From an uncultured Eubacteriales bacterium (GTDB lineage Bacteria; Bacillota; Clostridia; Lachnospirales; Lachnospiraceae), in NCBI GenBank assembly GCA_900321855.1, contig ONXS01000001.1:1-64000 (forward strand): a stretch of 64,000 nucleotides of DNA. The letters run 5' to 3'. Position numbers and translations under genes: made by a program. A model generated the notes under the pieces. The model had not been told where the DNA came from. It was given only the letters and a program-made list of their open reading frames with translations, and made no database searches. Position 1 is the stretch's first letter. Each line of letters starts with the position of its first letter. Shown here piece after piece: positions 8,100 through 16,230 of this stretch.

Positions 8100-8292
8100 G
8101 AGTAACAGAGACTATTTGAGCTCATGAGTCAGAGAAGGCGTCAACTAATTATGGTGGATACCTTTTTTGATTTTAAAAATACATATAATTGTCGTAAATT
8201 TGTCGTAAATTTGCTCAAAAAGCTAATAATTTAAAAATAGATAGTCTGCAACCCCTTGATTTTACTGCATTTCACAAAATCTTCACAAAAAA

Positions 8293-8334
8293 TTAGCACT
8301 CAGGACTTGACATTGCTAATATAAGTGTTATAAT
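8293..8334 (+). promoter_or_regulatory. CIRCE-like (HrcA) operator overlapping the hsp20 promoter
   Basis: TTAGCACTC (8293-8301), nine bases, then CATTGCTAA (8311-8319) matches the CIRCE inverted repeat with two changes in the right arm. The -35 TTGACA (8307-8312) lies inside it, with a 16-bp spacer to TATAAT (8329-8334). HrcA binding here would block polymerase; heat would release it. The upstream gap 8100-8292 holds only AT-rich sequence with an 11-bp direct repeat (TGTCGTAAATT) near 8198. The leader 8341-8482 contains a GGTTATGT/ACATAATCC hairpin. Confidence 0.8.
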
Positions 8335-8482
8335 ACAACTAGAACAAAGGAAGAGATAAGAAATAAAAAAATATCTTCCTTGCTCCGATAGAAGGTAACA
8401 TTATAGGAGGGCTTAGAACAAGTCCCCGGTTATGTGAATGAAGTAACATAATCCAGACAGGAAATTGAAGGAGGAATGACTT

Positions 8483-8914
8483 ATGATGATGCCTAGTATT
8501 TTTGGAGAGAATTTATTTGATGACTTTTTTGATAACTCTTTTAGAGATTTTTCAATAGGTCAGGGAAATGGTCTTATGAAGACAGATGTTAAGGAATCAG
8601 ATGGAGACTATGAGATTGATATGAGTCTTCCCGGAGTAAATAAAGAGGACATTAAGGCAGAACTGAAAGATGGATATTTGACAGTCAGTGCCCAGACTTC
8701 GAATGAGAAGGAGGACAAAGACGAGAATAAGAAATATGTTCGTCGTGAACGTTACTATGGTTCTTGCAGCAGAAGTTTTTATGTAGGCGAGCAGGTCAAA
8801 CAGGAAGAAATTAAGGCCAGATATGAAAATGGTGTTCTGACACTGAATATTCCTAAGAAAGAACCTGAAAAAGTAGAGACAGATGCAAGTAATTATATTG
8901 CAATTGAAGGATAA
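8483..8914 (+). CDS. Small heat-shock protein, Hsp20/alpha-crystallin family
   Basis: A 143-residue ATP-independent holdase that binds unfolding proteins in the cytoplasm. The N-terminal arm (IFGENLFDDFFDNSFRDF) is rich in Phe and Asp. The alpha-crystallin domain runs from about residue 33 to 130: MKTDVKESDGDYEIDMSLPGVNKEDIKAELKDGYLTVSAQ, then YGSCSRSFYVGEQV and the conserved ENGVLTLNIPK. The C-terminal tail has no clear IXI motif (it ends NYIAIEG, where IAI may serve). The start is fixed by GGAGG at 8470-8474. It is controlled by the CIRCE-like operator and ends at a strong terminator, so it is monocistronic. Confidence 0.95.
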   Translation: MMMPSIFGENLFDDFFDNSFRDFSIGQGNGLMKTDVKESDGDYEIDMSLPGVNKEDIKAELKDGYLTVSAQTSNEKEDKDENKKYVRRERYYGSCSRSFYVGEQVKQEEIKARYENGVLTLNIPKKEPEKVETDASNYIAIEG

Positions 8915-8922
8915 TTGAGTAG

Positions 8923-8965
8923 AAAATCCCCATCACTGAGTATCATATCAGTGGTGGGGATTTTT
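8923..8965 (+). terminator. Terminator of hsp20
   Basis: AATCCCCATCACTGA pairs with TCAGTGGTGGGGATT (one G-U), then TTTTT. Confidence 0.9.
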
Positions 8966-9177
8966 GATTTGGTGACTGTTGCGGCAACTTGAGAAAATCG
9001 CAAAGCGTGTTTTTCATAGTTATTAGGAGTTTATTTTTGATGAATAGAATAATAGAATGTTTTTCTAAATATATTTTTGTAAATCGTCTATATGGGACTT
9101 GAATGATAGAAGAAAAACAATTACTATATATAAAATAGAATAAGAATACAGAATAACGGGGATTAATTTTCCTTTAT

Positions 9178-9220
9178 GTAAACTTTAAGTGAAAAGATAC
9201 AGGAAAGAATTAGGTATGAT
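9178..9220 (+). promoter_or_regulatory. Shared-box promoter 1 (HTH-FHA-kinase unit)
   Basis: GTAAACTTTAAGTGAAAA at 9178-9195, with TATGAT at 9215-9220, exactly 37 bases from box start to -10. The same arrangement occurs at 14567, 16056, 21812 and (38 bases) 24179. The box would cover about -49 to -32 and replaces a normal -35. The rest of the 8966-9280 gap is AT-rich with no gene. Confidence 0.75.
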
Positions 9221-9280
9221 TAAGCTGCAGTAGAAAATGAACAGCTTGACATACATTATATGTTATTAAGGAGAAATGTA

Positions 9281-10312
9281 ATGTGGGAAGAAAAGAATAG
9301 GCAAAATGAGTTTGAAACGGTTTTTATTAGGGAAGAGATTGAAAAGTGTGAGACTTTAGAGGAACTGAAGGAATACATATTTCCAATGGTACATACTCAG
9401 CAGGAAGAATGGGCACGTAAGGTAAATGAGATTATTGAGGAGGGGGGATTTACAAAATCAGGATTTGCCAAGCTGTGTGGAGTGAGTCGAGTCACAGTTG
9501 ATAAGTGGTGTAAGGGTTCTGTTCCAAAGAATCGAGAAAAGTTTATCAGAATCGGAATGGTTGCTGGCTATTCTCTGGATAAGCTGAATCAGTTACTGCA
9601 AAGATATGGTCGTTATCCAGCACTTTATTCAAAGAGTTTGGAGGACTGTGTCTGTATATATGTAACCAATCAGGGTTACGGAAAAGAAACAATTGAAAAA
9701 TATGATTATATTATGGATAAAATCGAGAAGAATATCATAAGAGATGATGCTGAAACAGTAGCAAATATCACAACAGAGAAGTTTGACGCTAAGTTATCGC
9801 AAGTTAGTGGCGAGGAGGAACTAGAACAGTTTATTGCTGATAACAGTGCTATGTTTTTAAATGCTTACCACAAACTTTATGCGTACATCAAGACGACAAT
9901 CGATGTAAACTATATGGATCCGAAACATGCCTGCAGTATCAATGAAATGGCAGTCATTCAGGGCTGGTCCTCTTCTCTTAGACAGTGTGTATCTGATATC
10001 AGACAGAACAAGTGGTATCCAACGAGAAATAAGATTATTTCACTTGGATTGCATCTCAGCATGGAACATGATCAGATTGATTATATGCTTGAGCTTGCTC
10101 ATATGGAACCATTGTGTGCAAAGAATATTTTTGAAAGTGTAATCATCTATATTTTGGAAGATGCGAGTCTCAATGATATTTTAAATATTGATTCAGATGA
10201 TTATGACCCAGATGAATTGTGTACCTATGCAAGACAAATTCTGAGTTCTTTAAATCTACCTGAAGTAGAAGATTTTATCTCAGAATTGCCGGAGGTATAT
10301 GATGAATGGTAA
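9281..10312 (+). CDS. HTH protein with a duplicated DNA-binding-like module
   Basis: A 343-residue cytoplasmic protein. Residues about 60-110 contain a Cro/XRE-type helix-turn-helix (KSGFAKLCGVSRVTVDKWCKGSVPKNREKFIRIGMVAG). A second, diverged copy lies at about 225-300 (CSINEMAVIQGWSSSLRQCVSDIRQNKWYPTRNKIISLGLHLS). After each comes a matching helical stretch (LDKLNQLLQRYGRYPALYSKSLEDCVCIYV and IDYMLELAHMEPLCAKNIFESVIIYIL), so the protein is an internal tandem duplication. ATG 9281 is preferred over 9260 because AAGGAGA lies at 9268-9274. It is first in a four-gene unit and overlaps the FHA gene by 14 bp. It is the best local candidate for the regulator of the shared promoter box, but that is inference. 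No exact family recognised. Confidence 0.7.
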   Translation: MWEEKNRQNEFETVFIREEIEKCETLEELKEYIFPMVHTQQEEWARKVNEIIEEGGFTKSGFAKLCGVSRVTVDKWCKGSVPKNREKFIRIGMVAGYSLDKLNQLLQRYGRYPALYSKSLEDCVCIYVTNQGYGKETIEKYDYIMDKIEKNIIRDDAETVANITTEKFDAKLSQVSGEEELEQFIADNSAMFLNAYHKLYAYIKTTIDVNYMDPKHACSINEMAVIQGWSSSLRQCVSDIRQNKWYPTRNKIISLGLHLSMEHDQIDYMLELAHMEPLCAKNIFESVIIYILEDASLNDILNIDSDDYDPDELCTYARQILSSLNLPEVEDFISELPEVYDEW

Positions 10313-10853
10313 AAAAGGTAACAGTTTGGTAGTAATAGAAAATGGACAGCTTACAACATATTGTCTAGATGACAAATTAATCTGGACAGTGGGGCGACCT
10401 TCGCAAGATAGGATTCCGGATATCAGGCTACGTTCAACAACAGTCAGCAGAAATCATGGTCATTTTCATAATACAGATGGAGTATGGTATTATATTGACA
10501 GCAATGGCAAGAATGGAACGGTTTTTAACAAAAAGCATGTGACATTGAACAAACATAGAAAGGTCATGCCAATAGAATTACATGACGGTGATACGATGGT
10601 ATTTGGTGGTGGAGATGTCGAAATCATCAATTCAAAAACCGTATGGGCAATGTTTTTAGAAAGACAGTTTGATGAGAAATGGAGAACTGAGGACACTAAG
10701 GGACTGATAAGAGTCTCGTTTTCGGATGGAACGCAAGCGACAGTACTGGAAAATGCAAAAAAAGGTACAGTGATTGAAAAGGAAAATGGAATTGCCATTT
10801 ATATGGGAGATATCACATACCTGATTGGAGATATGACTGTTACATGTAAATAA
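10299..10853 (+). CDS. FHA-domain phosphothreonine-binding protein
   Basis: A 184-residue soluble protein. Residues about 10-115 form an FHA domain with all signature elements: the beta-strand VGRPSQD with its Gly-Arg, then TVSRNHGHF (Ser-Arg-x-x-His), NGKNGTVFN (Asn-Gly-Thr-x-x-Asn) and LHDGDTMVFGG. These residues bind phosphothreonine peptides. A C-terminal segment of about 60 residues (RVSFSDGTQATVLENAKKGTVIEKENGIAIYMGDITYLIGDM) is of unknown fold. GGAGG at 10291-10295 precedes the ATG, which lies inside the previous gene. The kinases encoded next are the obvious source of the phosphothreonine it reads. Partner identity is inference. Confidence 0.92.
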   Translation: MMNGKKGNSLVVIENGQLTTYCLDDKLIWTVGRPSQDRIPDIRLRSTTVSRNHGHFHNTDGVWYYIDSNGKNGTVFNKKHVTLNKHRKVMPIELHDGDTMVFGGGDVEIINSKTVWAMFLERQFDEKWRTEDTKGLIRVSFSDGTQATVLENAKKGTVIEKENGIAIYMGDITYLIGDMTVTCK

Positions 10854-10867
10854 AAGGAGCAAGTATA

Positions 10868-12778
10868 GTGCAGGTATTTGATAAAAATTATATAGAAGAT
10901 GTCTTGGTACTGCTAAGTGACAACTCATGGCTATTCCCTCAGTTTGAGCTGACGAGACAAGAAAACGGGTTGAAACTGCTCGGAATGGGAGGTTTTTCAA
11001 GTGTATATGAGATGTATAATAAAGAAAGACCTGAAAATATTTATGCGTTGAAGGTGATTGGGTTTACACACCATACAATAAGCTCGGAAGAATTTAAAAA
11101 TATACATAATATACAGTGGATTCTTTCTCAGGAATCAAAATATATTGTAAGAGCTCTCGAAATACGAGAATTGGCATTGACTTTAGAAGATGATGGAACT
11201 GTCTCAAAGGTAAAGGAAGTAACAAAAGAAGTATGGGAAGAGAATGATAATACATTACATTTACAGTTTGTTTTAATGGAGAAACTAGATGAGTTGATAG
11301 AAAAAAATCGATTTCGATTTTCAAAATGTGATTTTTTACGCAAGGAACTGAAAAATGAGTCGGAGATATTCAAGCTGGTATTTGAAATTGGACAAGCAAT
11401 TGCATTGATGCACACAAATCATTGTCTACATCGTGATATCAAAATGGAAAATATTTTTTGGGACTCGGCAAATCAGGTATACAAACTTGGAGATTTTGGA
11501 ATAGCAAAATGGACAGAAGATGGTAATGCAGAGACGATTGTATATAGTGACGGGTATGGTGCTCCTGAAATTGAACGAATGTTGTATGACAATTATAATG
11601 CCACTGCGGATATTTATTCATTTGGAATTACATTATATCTGCTTTTTAATGACTTGAGATTTCCAGGTTCTGATGGTTATTATTCAAAGGGAGATGTACA
11701 GTATAATCCGAATTTTATTTTTCCGGCACCTGCTCATGCCTCTGAAACTATGACGAGAGTCATCCGAAAAATGTGCAGCTACTCAGCAGAGGACCGTTAT
11801 CAGTCTATGTATGAAGTATTAGAGGAATTATCTAAGGTTCTTAATTCTGAGAATATTGAACATGCAGATGAGATATATGAACTTGCTGATATTGCGACAG
11901 AGACATATCGCGAGGAGAGTGAGAAAGAGATAGGTGATATCGTAGAGGAAGAAGATGAAAATGAAACGATACAAGAGAAGGAACTGAAAAGATCTGAGCG
12001 AAAAAAACAGTATGACTTCTGGAATCGTATGATGAAAAAAGCAAATCAAAGATATTATTGTCTTATAACAATACTTCTTCTTATGATATTAAAAGGATTG
12101 CAACCTAATATATCTGTCCTACATACAAATAGATTATATCTTGTATTACCTTTAGCGATATTATTAGAAGTTGTACTGTTAAAATTAAGAGAATTTCATG
12201 TTATTTTTGGAGGTATAGTAATAGCACTTTTGGGATTATCTATTTATTTTTCCAATCCAATTGTGGCAAATATACTATTGATTATATGTGTATTATCAGG
12301 GAGTTCAACTGTTCTCTTGTCTGGAGCTACATCGGTCGGATGCTGGATGCTTTTTTTAGAGGCACAAGAAATTGCAAAACAGTATGGAGAGACAGCAAGA
12401 AACTATATCTATAAGTGGGATATAAGCTGGGTTGTTTTGGTGGCATTATTTTTTACAATCTATAAGTATTTAGAATGTAGTGTTATGTGTAAAAGACAAA
12501 TAACTAAAGTTGCGATTGACAAAAATACAATAAAAAATAGATTGTCTGATAAAATATATGAAACTCTGTATTTTGATATATATGAAAAAATAGCTATAGC
12601 AATAGCATTCATTGGTCTTGTGCTACTTCTTTTGCAAAGACTGAATTATGTGATACTTCCAAACGAAATAAAACATATGTATTTGTTTCAAACAGGCATT
12701 TTGACATTTATAATAATTCAAATTTATGAATGGATTGATATGAATATATTTAATGCTATGGAATCGGGAGAGGAATAA
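10868..12778 (+). CDS. Membrane-anchored Ser/Thr protein kinase, copy 1
   Basis: A 636-residue eukaryotic-type kinase. The catalytic domain spans about residues 34-310: glycine loop GMGGFSSVYE, ATP-anchoring Lys62 (ALKVI), catalytic HRDIKMEN with Asp190, DFG with Asp209, an APE-like GAPE and DIYSFGITLYLL. An insert of about 25 residues lies between the middle strands of the N-lobe. An acidic, probably coiled linker follows (about 335-385). The C-terminal third is polytopic membrane, about seven or eight hydrophobic segments (for example YCLITILLLMILKG and IAIAIAFIGLVLLLL). There are no PASTA repeats, unlike PrkC. GTG start with AAAAGGAGC upstream. It is paired with a second kinase 4 nt downstream. 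Confidence 0.92.
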   Translation: MQVFDKNYIEDVLVLLSDNSWLFPQFELTRQENGLKLLGMGGFSSVYEMYNKERPENIYALKVIGFTHHTISSEEFKNIHNIQWILSQESKYIVRALEIRELALTLEDDGTVSKVKEVTKEVWEENDNTLHLQFVLMEKLDELIEKNRFRFSKCDFLRKELKNESEIFKLVFEIGQAIALMHTNHCLHRDIKMENIFWDSANQVYKLGDFGIAKWTEDGNAETIVYSDGYGAPEIERMLYDNYNATADIYSFGITLYLLFNDLRFPGSDGYYSKGDVQYNPNFIFPAPAHASETMTRVIRKMCSYSAEDRYQSMYEVLEELSKVLNSENIEHADEIYELADIATETYREESEKEIGDIVEEEDENETIQEKELKRSERKKQYDFWNRMMKKANQRYYCLITILLLMILKGLQPNISVLHTNRLYLVLPLAILLEVVLLKLREFHVIFGGIVIALLGLSIYFSNPIVANILLIICVLSGSSTVLLSGATSVGCWMLFLEAQEIAKQYGETARNYIYKWDISWVVLVALFFTIYKYLECSVMCKRQITKVAIDKNTIKNRLSDKIYETLYFDIYEKIAIAIAFIGLVLLLLQRLNYVILPNEIKHMYLFQTGILTFIIIQIYEWIDMNIFNAMESGEE

Positions 12779-12782
12779 CAAG

Positions 12783-14504
12783 ATGATAAACAGTATGACA
12801 AGCGAAGATATAGAATCAATTTTGGTACAATTAAATGAGCGAAAACTTCCTTTCAATAAGTATGAATTGTCAAATTTAGGGAGTGGTATGACATTGCTTG
12901 GAACTGGTGGATTTGCAAATGTCTATGAGGCTAGAAAGAGAAATGAGAATAAGGATTCCTATGCTATAAAGGTAATCGGATTTGGAAATCGAAATATAGA
13001 TTCTAAGACATTTCAAAGTTCGGTTGAATTACAAAAACGACTTGGAGAAGAGTCTGAAAATGTTGTTAAAATTTATGATTTTATACAATTGAGGGTGTGG
13101 ATTCAGGGAGAGCATACCATATCTAAGGTGGAAAAAATTGCTCCACATAAAGATGCGTTTCAAGAAGGGAATTATCTTGTATTACAGTTTATTGTAATGG
13201 AAAAATTAACCTGTGTATTGAAATCAAATGGATTTAAGCGAGAATTTATTCCTAGCAATCTAAGAGAATTTAATGAAAAGGAAGTTATGAAAATAGCTTA
13301 TGAGATAGGAATTGCAATCAACGAATCACATAAAAGAGGCTTAATTCACAGGGATATTAAGCTGGAAAACATATTTTACGATGAAAAAAAGAAGAGCTAT
13401 AAGCTTGGAGATTTTGGAATTGCAAAAGTTACAGATGATGGAATGGCAGTTACCAGAGCATTTTCAAAAGGATATGGAGCACCAGAGGTAGTGGGAACGC
13501 AGGACGATAAATATGATAACACAGCAGATATTTATTCTTTTGGAATGATGATATATCTGCTCTTAAATCAACTGAAATTCCCAGAATCCGAAAATTATCG
13601 TACAACAATATTTCAATATACACAGGGATATGTTCCTCCAGATCCAGTGAATGGTTCAAAAGAACTGAAAGAAATGGTCATCAAAATGTTAAGTTATAGT
13701 CCAAATGACAGATATCAAACTATGGAAGAAATTTTGAATAAGTTTGATGAGTTACAACAAGGACTGACAATGAAGTTTCACAGGGAACATGTGAGATTAT
13801 TTTATGTACTGGGAATCATGTCGGCTCTATTGGGTGCAACCCTGTGGAAAATGGCATTTATGCCTGAGCTGGAGTTTGTATTTGATATTGAGGAATACAT
13901 TTTTTTTATCTTATGTGTTAGAAAAAGCATTTACCGTATTTTAAGAAAACCAGTAAAGCATACACGAACTATTCAATATGTCCTTTTTGTGATTATTATA
14001 TTATCTTGCAATCGTTTGACACCATATTTTGTAATTGACTGGTGGAAAATCATACTTGTCACAATTGTGATGTTTAGTAGTGATTATCTCAGTGGAATAT
14101 TGGGAGCTTATGCCATTATAGGCAGTGCAACCTTTGTAATACTTGATAAAAATAATCTTTTATCAGCGAATTTTGTAGAGTATAGATGGATAGCAGTATT
14201 GTTGATGTCTCTATCTGTTATTTTGTTATTATATAGTAAAATGTTAAGCACAAGAAACGAGTTTATGAGAAAGATATATTCTGCCACACATTTGGTAGGA
14301 AAATATGTAGAAATAATTTATTTTTTTGTCGCACTTGTAGGAGAAATAATTCAGTTCGCATATGGAAGAGGTTTTTATATTTTTGGTAAAGAAATTGTGG
14401 AATGGATTTTATCATGGAATCCTGTGCTGGTAGGAGTTACGGGAGGTATAATTTGTCTTGGATGGAAGATTAGAGAGAAAATGTTGATGCAATTAAACAA
14501 ATAA
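12783..14504 (+). CDS. Membrane-anchored Ser/Thr protein kinase, copy 2
   Basis: A 573-residue paralogue of the preceding kinase; the two align from the N terminus (IESILVQLNERKLPF / IEDVLVLLSDNSWLF). Motifs are complete: GTGGFANVYE, Lys63 (AIKVI), HRDIKLEN with Asp191, DFG with Asp210, GAPE and DIYSFGMMIYLLL. It has the same N-lobe insert. After residue about 340 come seven or eight membrane segments (FYVLGIMSALLGATLW, VLFVIIILSC, WIAVLLMSLSVILLLYS and others) but with little visible sequence similarity to those of copy 1, so the membrane parts have diverged faster or differ in what they sense. ATG 12783 is chosen over the in-frame 12753 because the latter lies within the previous gene and has no ribosome binding site. 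A strong terminator ends the unit. Confidence 0.9.
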   Translation: MINSMTSEDIESILVQLNERKLPFNKYELSNLGSGMTLLGTGGFANVYEARKRNENKDSYAIKVIGFGNRNIDSKTFQSSVELQKRLGEESENVVKIYDFIQLRVWIQGEHTISKVEKIAPHKDAFQEGNYLVLQFIVMEKLTCVLKSNGFKREFIPSNLREFNEKEVMKIAYEIGIAINESHKRGLIHRDIKLENIFYDEKKKSYKLGDFGIAKVTDDGMAVTRAFSKGYGAPEVVGTQDDKYDNTADIYSFGMMIYLLLNQLKFPESENYRTTIFQYTQGYVPPDPVNGSKELKEMVIKMLSYSPNDRYQTMEEILNKFDELQQGLTMKFHREHVRLFYVLGIMSALLGATLWKMAFMPELEFVFDIEEYIFFILCVRKSIYRILRKPVKHTRTIQYVLFVIIILSCNRLTPYFVIDWWKIILVTIVMFSSDYLSGILGAYAIIGSATFVILDKNNLLSANFVEYRWIAVLLMSLSVILLLYSKMLSTRNEFMRKIYSATHLVGKYVEIIYFFVALVGEIIQFAYGRGFYIFGKEIVEWILSWNPVLVGVTGGIICLGWKIREKMLMQLNK

Positions 14505-14520
14505 TCGAATAAAAAATATG

Positions 14521-14552
14521 AGCCTGACACTTTGCATAGTGTCAGGCTTTTT
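14521..14552 (+). terminator. Terminator of the HTH-FHA-kinase unit
   Basis: Perfect 11-bp stem AGCCTGACACT / AGTGTCAGGCT, six-base loop, T-run. Confidence 0.95.
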
Positions 14553-14566
14553 GTGTTCTATAAAGT

Positions 14567-14609
14567 GTAAAGTTTAACTGAAAACTGAAAATTCAGGTTG
14601 ATGTAAAAT
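14567..14609 (+). promoter_or_regulatory. Shared-box promoter 2 (reads into the recombinase cassette)
   Basis: GTAAAGTTTAACTGAAAA at 14567-14584 with TAAAAT at 14604-14609, 37 bases from box start. It lies outside the left inverted repeat (14635) and points toward the recombinase gene. The box departs from the others at two positions (AC for GG/AG). Confidence 0.65.
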
Positions 14610-14634
14610 AACAATACATGGAACAAAGATTTCG

Positions 14635-14656
14635 TAGAATACTTTATTCTATGTAA
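14635..14656. repeat. Left inverted repeat of the recombinase cassette
   Basis: Begins TAGAATACTTTA and ends TCTATGTAA. Its reverse complement matches 21 of 22 bases of the right copy at 16033-16059, including the asymmetric CTT/AAG centre. The arms TAGAATA/TATTCTA are themselves palindromic, as in tyrosine-recombinase core sites. Confidence 0.75.
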
Positions 14657-14678
14657 CAATTAATAGGTTCATAAAAGG

Positions 14679-14740
14679 TTGTATAACTAGAAATATTGTA
14701 TAACTTGTTGTAAATATTGTCAATATTTTAAGACAATATT
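14679..14740. repeat. Direct and inverted repeats upstream of the recombinase gene
   Basis: TTGTATAACT occurs at 14679-14688 and 14696-14705 (17-bp period). AATATTGTC (14713-14721) and GACAATATT (14732-14740) form an inverted repeat. These resemble accessory (arm-type) binding sites of tyrosine recombinases, but could also be operators. The gap 14657-14838 holds nothing else. Confidence 0.45.
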
Positions 14741-14838
14741 ATGCAATTTTTAAGCTGTTTTTTGGAATTTAAATGTGAATGACAGTAGATAACTTTATAC
14801 TCGCCGTCAAAATCAGAGTCATGAAAGGATGTGTTACG

Positions 14839-15981
14839 ATGCCTAAAAAAGGCGAAAATATTTACAAGAGAAAGGACGGAAGATGGGAAGGGCGATACAT
14901 TCGAGAATACCAAAATGGAAAAGCAAAATATGGATATGTATTTGCATATTCCTACAAGGAAGTAAAGAGAAAACTCAATGACGCAAAGAGTAGTTTGTCA
15001 TCTGAAAAGTCACAGTCTTTTGAAAAGACAGAACCTACGATATGTTTGTTCTCTGAAATTGCGGATGAATGGCTTTGTGTCAATCAACCACAGTGGAAAA
15101 TATCAAGCATTGTTAAGTATACAAATATTCTTAAAAATTATCTGTTGCCTGAATTTCAATCAAGGAATATTACAGATATTTCGAGAGATGATGTGCTTGG
15201 TTATATTTCAAAATTGTTGATGAAGGGAGGAATCAAAAAACAGGGACTTGCTCCAAAGACTGTAAACAGTATTTTATCAGTAATGAAAAATATATTTGAA
15301 TATGCTGCTGATAATAAGGGATATGCTTTGATTAGTTTTAAAGGACTGAGTGCAAAGACTGTGCAGAAACCAATGCGCATACTGAGTAATTCAGAACAGA
15401 CTATTCTTACCGAATATTTGATGGATTCACCAACAACGACAGGAATTGGCATTATGCTAAGTTTGTATACTGGTATCAGAGTCGGGGAACTGTGTGCTTT
15501 AAAATGGGAAGATATCTCTTTTGAGGAAAAATGTATACATATTCGCAAAACTATGCAGCGAATACAGGTCGTTGGAAATCTAGATTATAAGACTGAAATT
15601 ATAATAACTTCACCAAAAAGCGAATGTTCCATTCGAGATATTCCGATACCAGACAAACTGATACAAATTCTACTCCAATATCGCAGAGATAAAGACACTT
15701 ATGTTCTCACTGGAAGTAAAAACAATTATGTGGAACCTCGAACCATGCAGAACCGTTTTCAGTCACTGATAAAAAAGTTAAATTTAGCACCAGCTAATTT
15801 TCACGCCCTGCGCCATACATTTGCTACCAGATGTATTGAATTGGGGTTTGATATTAAGAGTCTCAGCGAGATACTCGGTCATGCTTCCGTAAATATCACA
15901 CTGAACAGATATGTGCATCCATCTATGGAGTTAAAACAAAGAAATATGAATAAACTTTCGGATTTATTAGCCGTCAAATAA
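14839..15981 (+). CDS. Tyrosine recombinase/integrase
   Basis: A 380-residue site-specific recombinase. Residues 1 to about 60 (MPKKGENIYKRKDGRWEGRYI) form the arm-binding domain seen in Tn916-like integrases. Residues about 70-170 are the SAM-like core-binding domain (FSEIADEWLCVNQPQWKISSIVKYTNILKNYL). The catalytic domain has TGIRVGELCALKWEDI (first Arg), a Lys strand, HALRHTFATR (His-x-x-Arg), LGHASVNITLNRYVH (His/Trp position and the Tyr nucleophile). All expected catalytic residues are present. ATG 14839 is favoured by GAAAGGA at 14823-14829; an in-frame 14779 start adds 20 unlikely residues. No excisionase or cargo gene accompanies it, and inverted repeats lie on both sides. Confidence 0.93.
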   Translation: MPKKGENIYKRKDGRWEGRYIREYQNGKAKYGYVFAYSYKEVKRKLNDAKSSLSSEKSQSFEKTEPTICLFSEIADEWLCVNQPQWKISSIVKYTNILKNYLLPEFQSRNITDISRDDVLGYISKLLMKGGIKKQGLAPKTVNSILSVMKNIFEYAADNKGYALISFKGLSAKTVQKPMRILSNSEQTILTEYLMDSPTTTGIGIMLSLYTGIRVGELCALKWEDISFEEKCIHIRKTMQRIQVVGNLDYKTEIIITSPKSECSIRDIPIPDKLIQILLQYRRDKDTYVLTGSKNNYVEPRTMQNRFQSLIKKLNLAPANFHALRHTFATRCIELGFDIKSLSEILGHASVNITLNRYVHPSMELKQRNMNKLSDLLAVK

Positions 15982-16032
15982 ATGGTCAATCTTATAGGAA
16001 TTTCATTCAGAATTAAGGAAAATCCAATGATT

Positions 16033-16059
16033 TTACATAGAGTAAAGTATTCTATGTAA
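16033..16059. repeat. Right inverted repeat of the recombinase cassette
   Basis: A palindromic site with outer arms TTACATAGA and TTCTATGTAA and AAG in the centre. Inverted relative to 14635-14656. Its outer edge overlaps the first four bases of the next shared-box promoter. Confidence 0.75.
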
Positions 16060-16098
16060 AGTTTAGGTGAAAGCAAAAAATTTTCAATAATTTAAAAT
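16056..16098 (+). promoter_or_regulatory. Shared-box promoter 3 (chaperone unit)
   Basis: GTAAAGTTTAGGTGAAAG at 16056-16073 with TAAAAT at 16093-16098, 37 bases from box start. It gives a leader of about 125 nt before the gene at 16231 and should drive the whole 16.2-21.7 kb unit. Confidence 0.75.
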
Positions 16099-16230
16099 GT
16101 GAATAGATACAGAAACAATAAATTTTTAGATAGCTTTATAGTAACCTTCAGTATTACTATACTACATTCTTTGGGATTATAGAGTGGGAAATTTCTGTAA
16201 AAAATTTAATAAAAGTGAGGTAGATATAAC

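Noticed and set aside
9247..9252. TTGACA as -35 for the HTH gene
   Set aside because: It lies only about 30 nt before the start codon and no -10 fits between it and the ribosome binding site.
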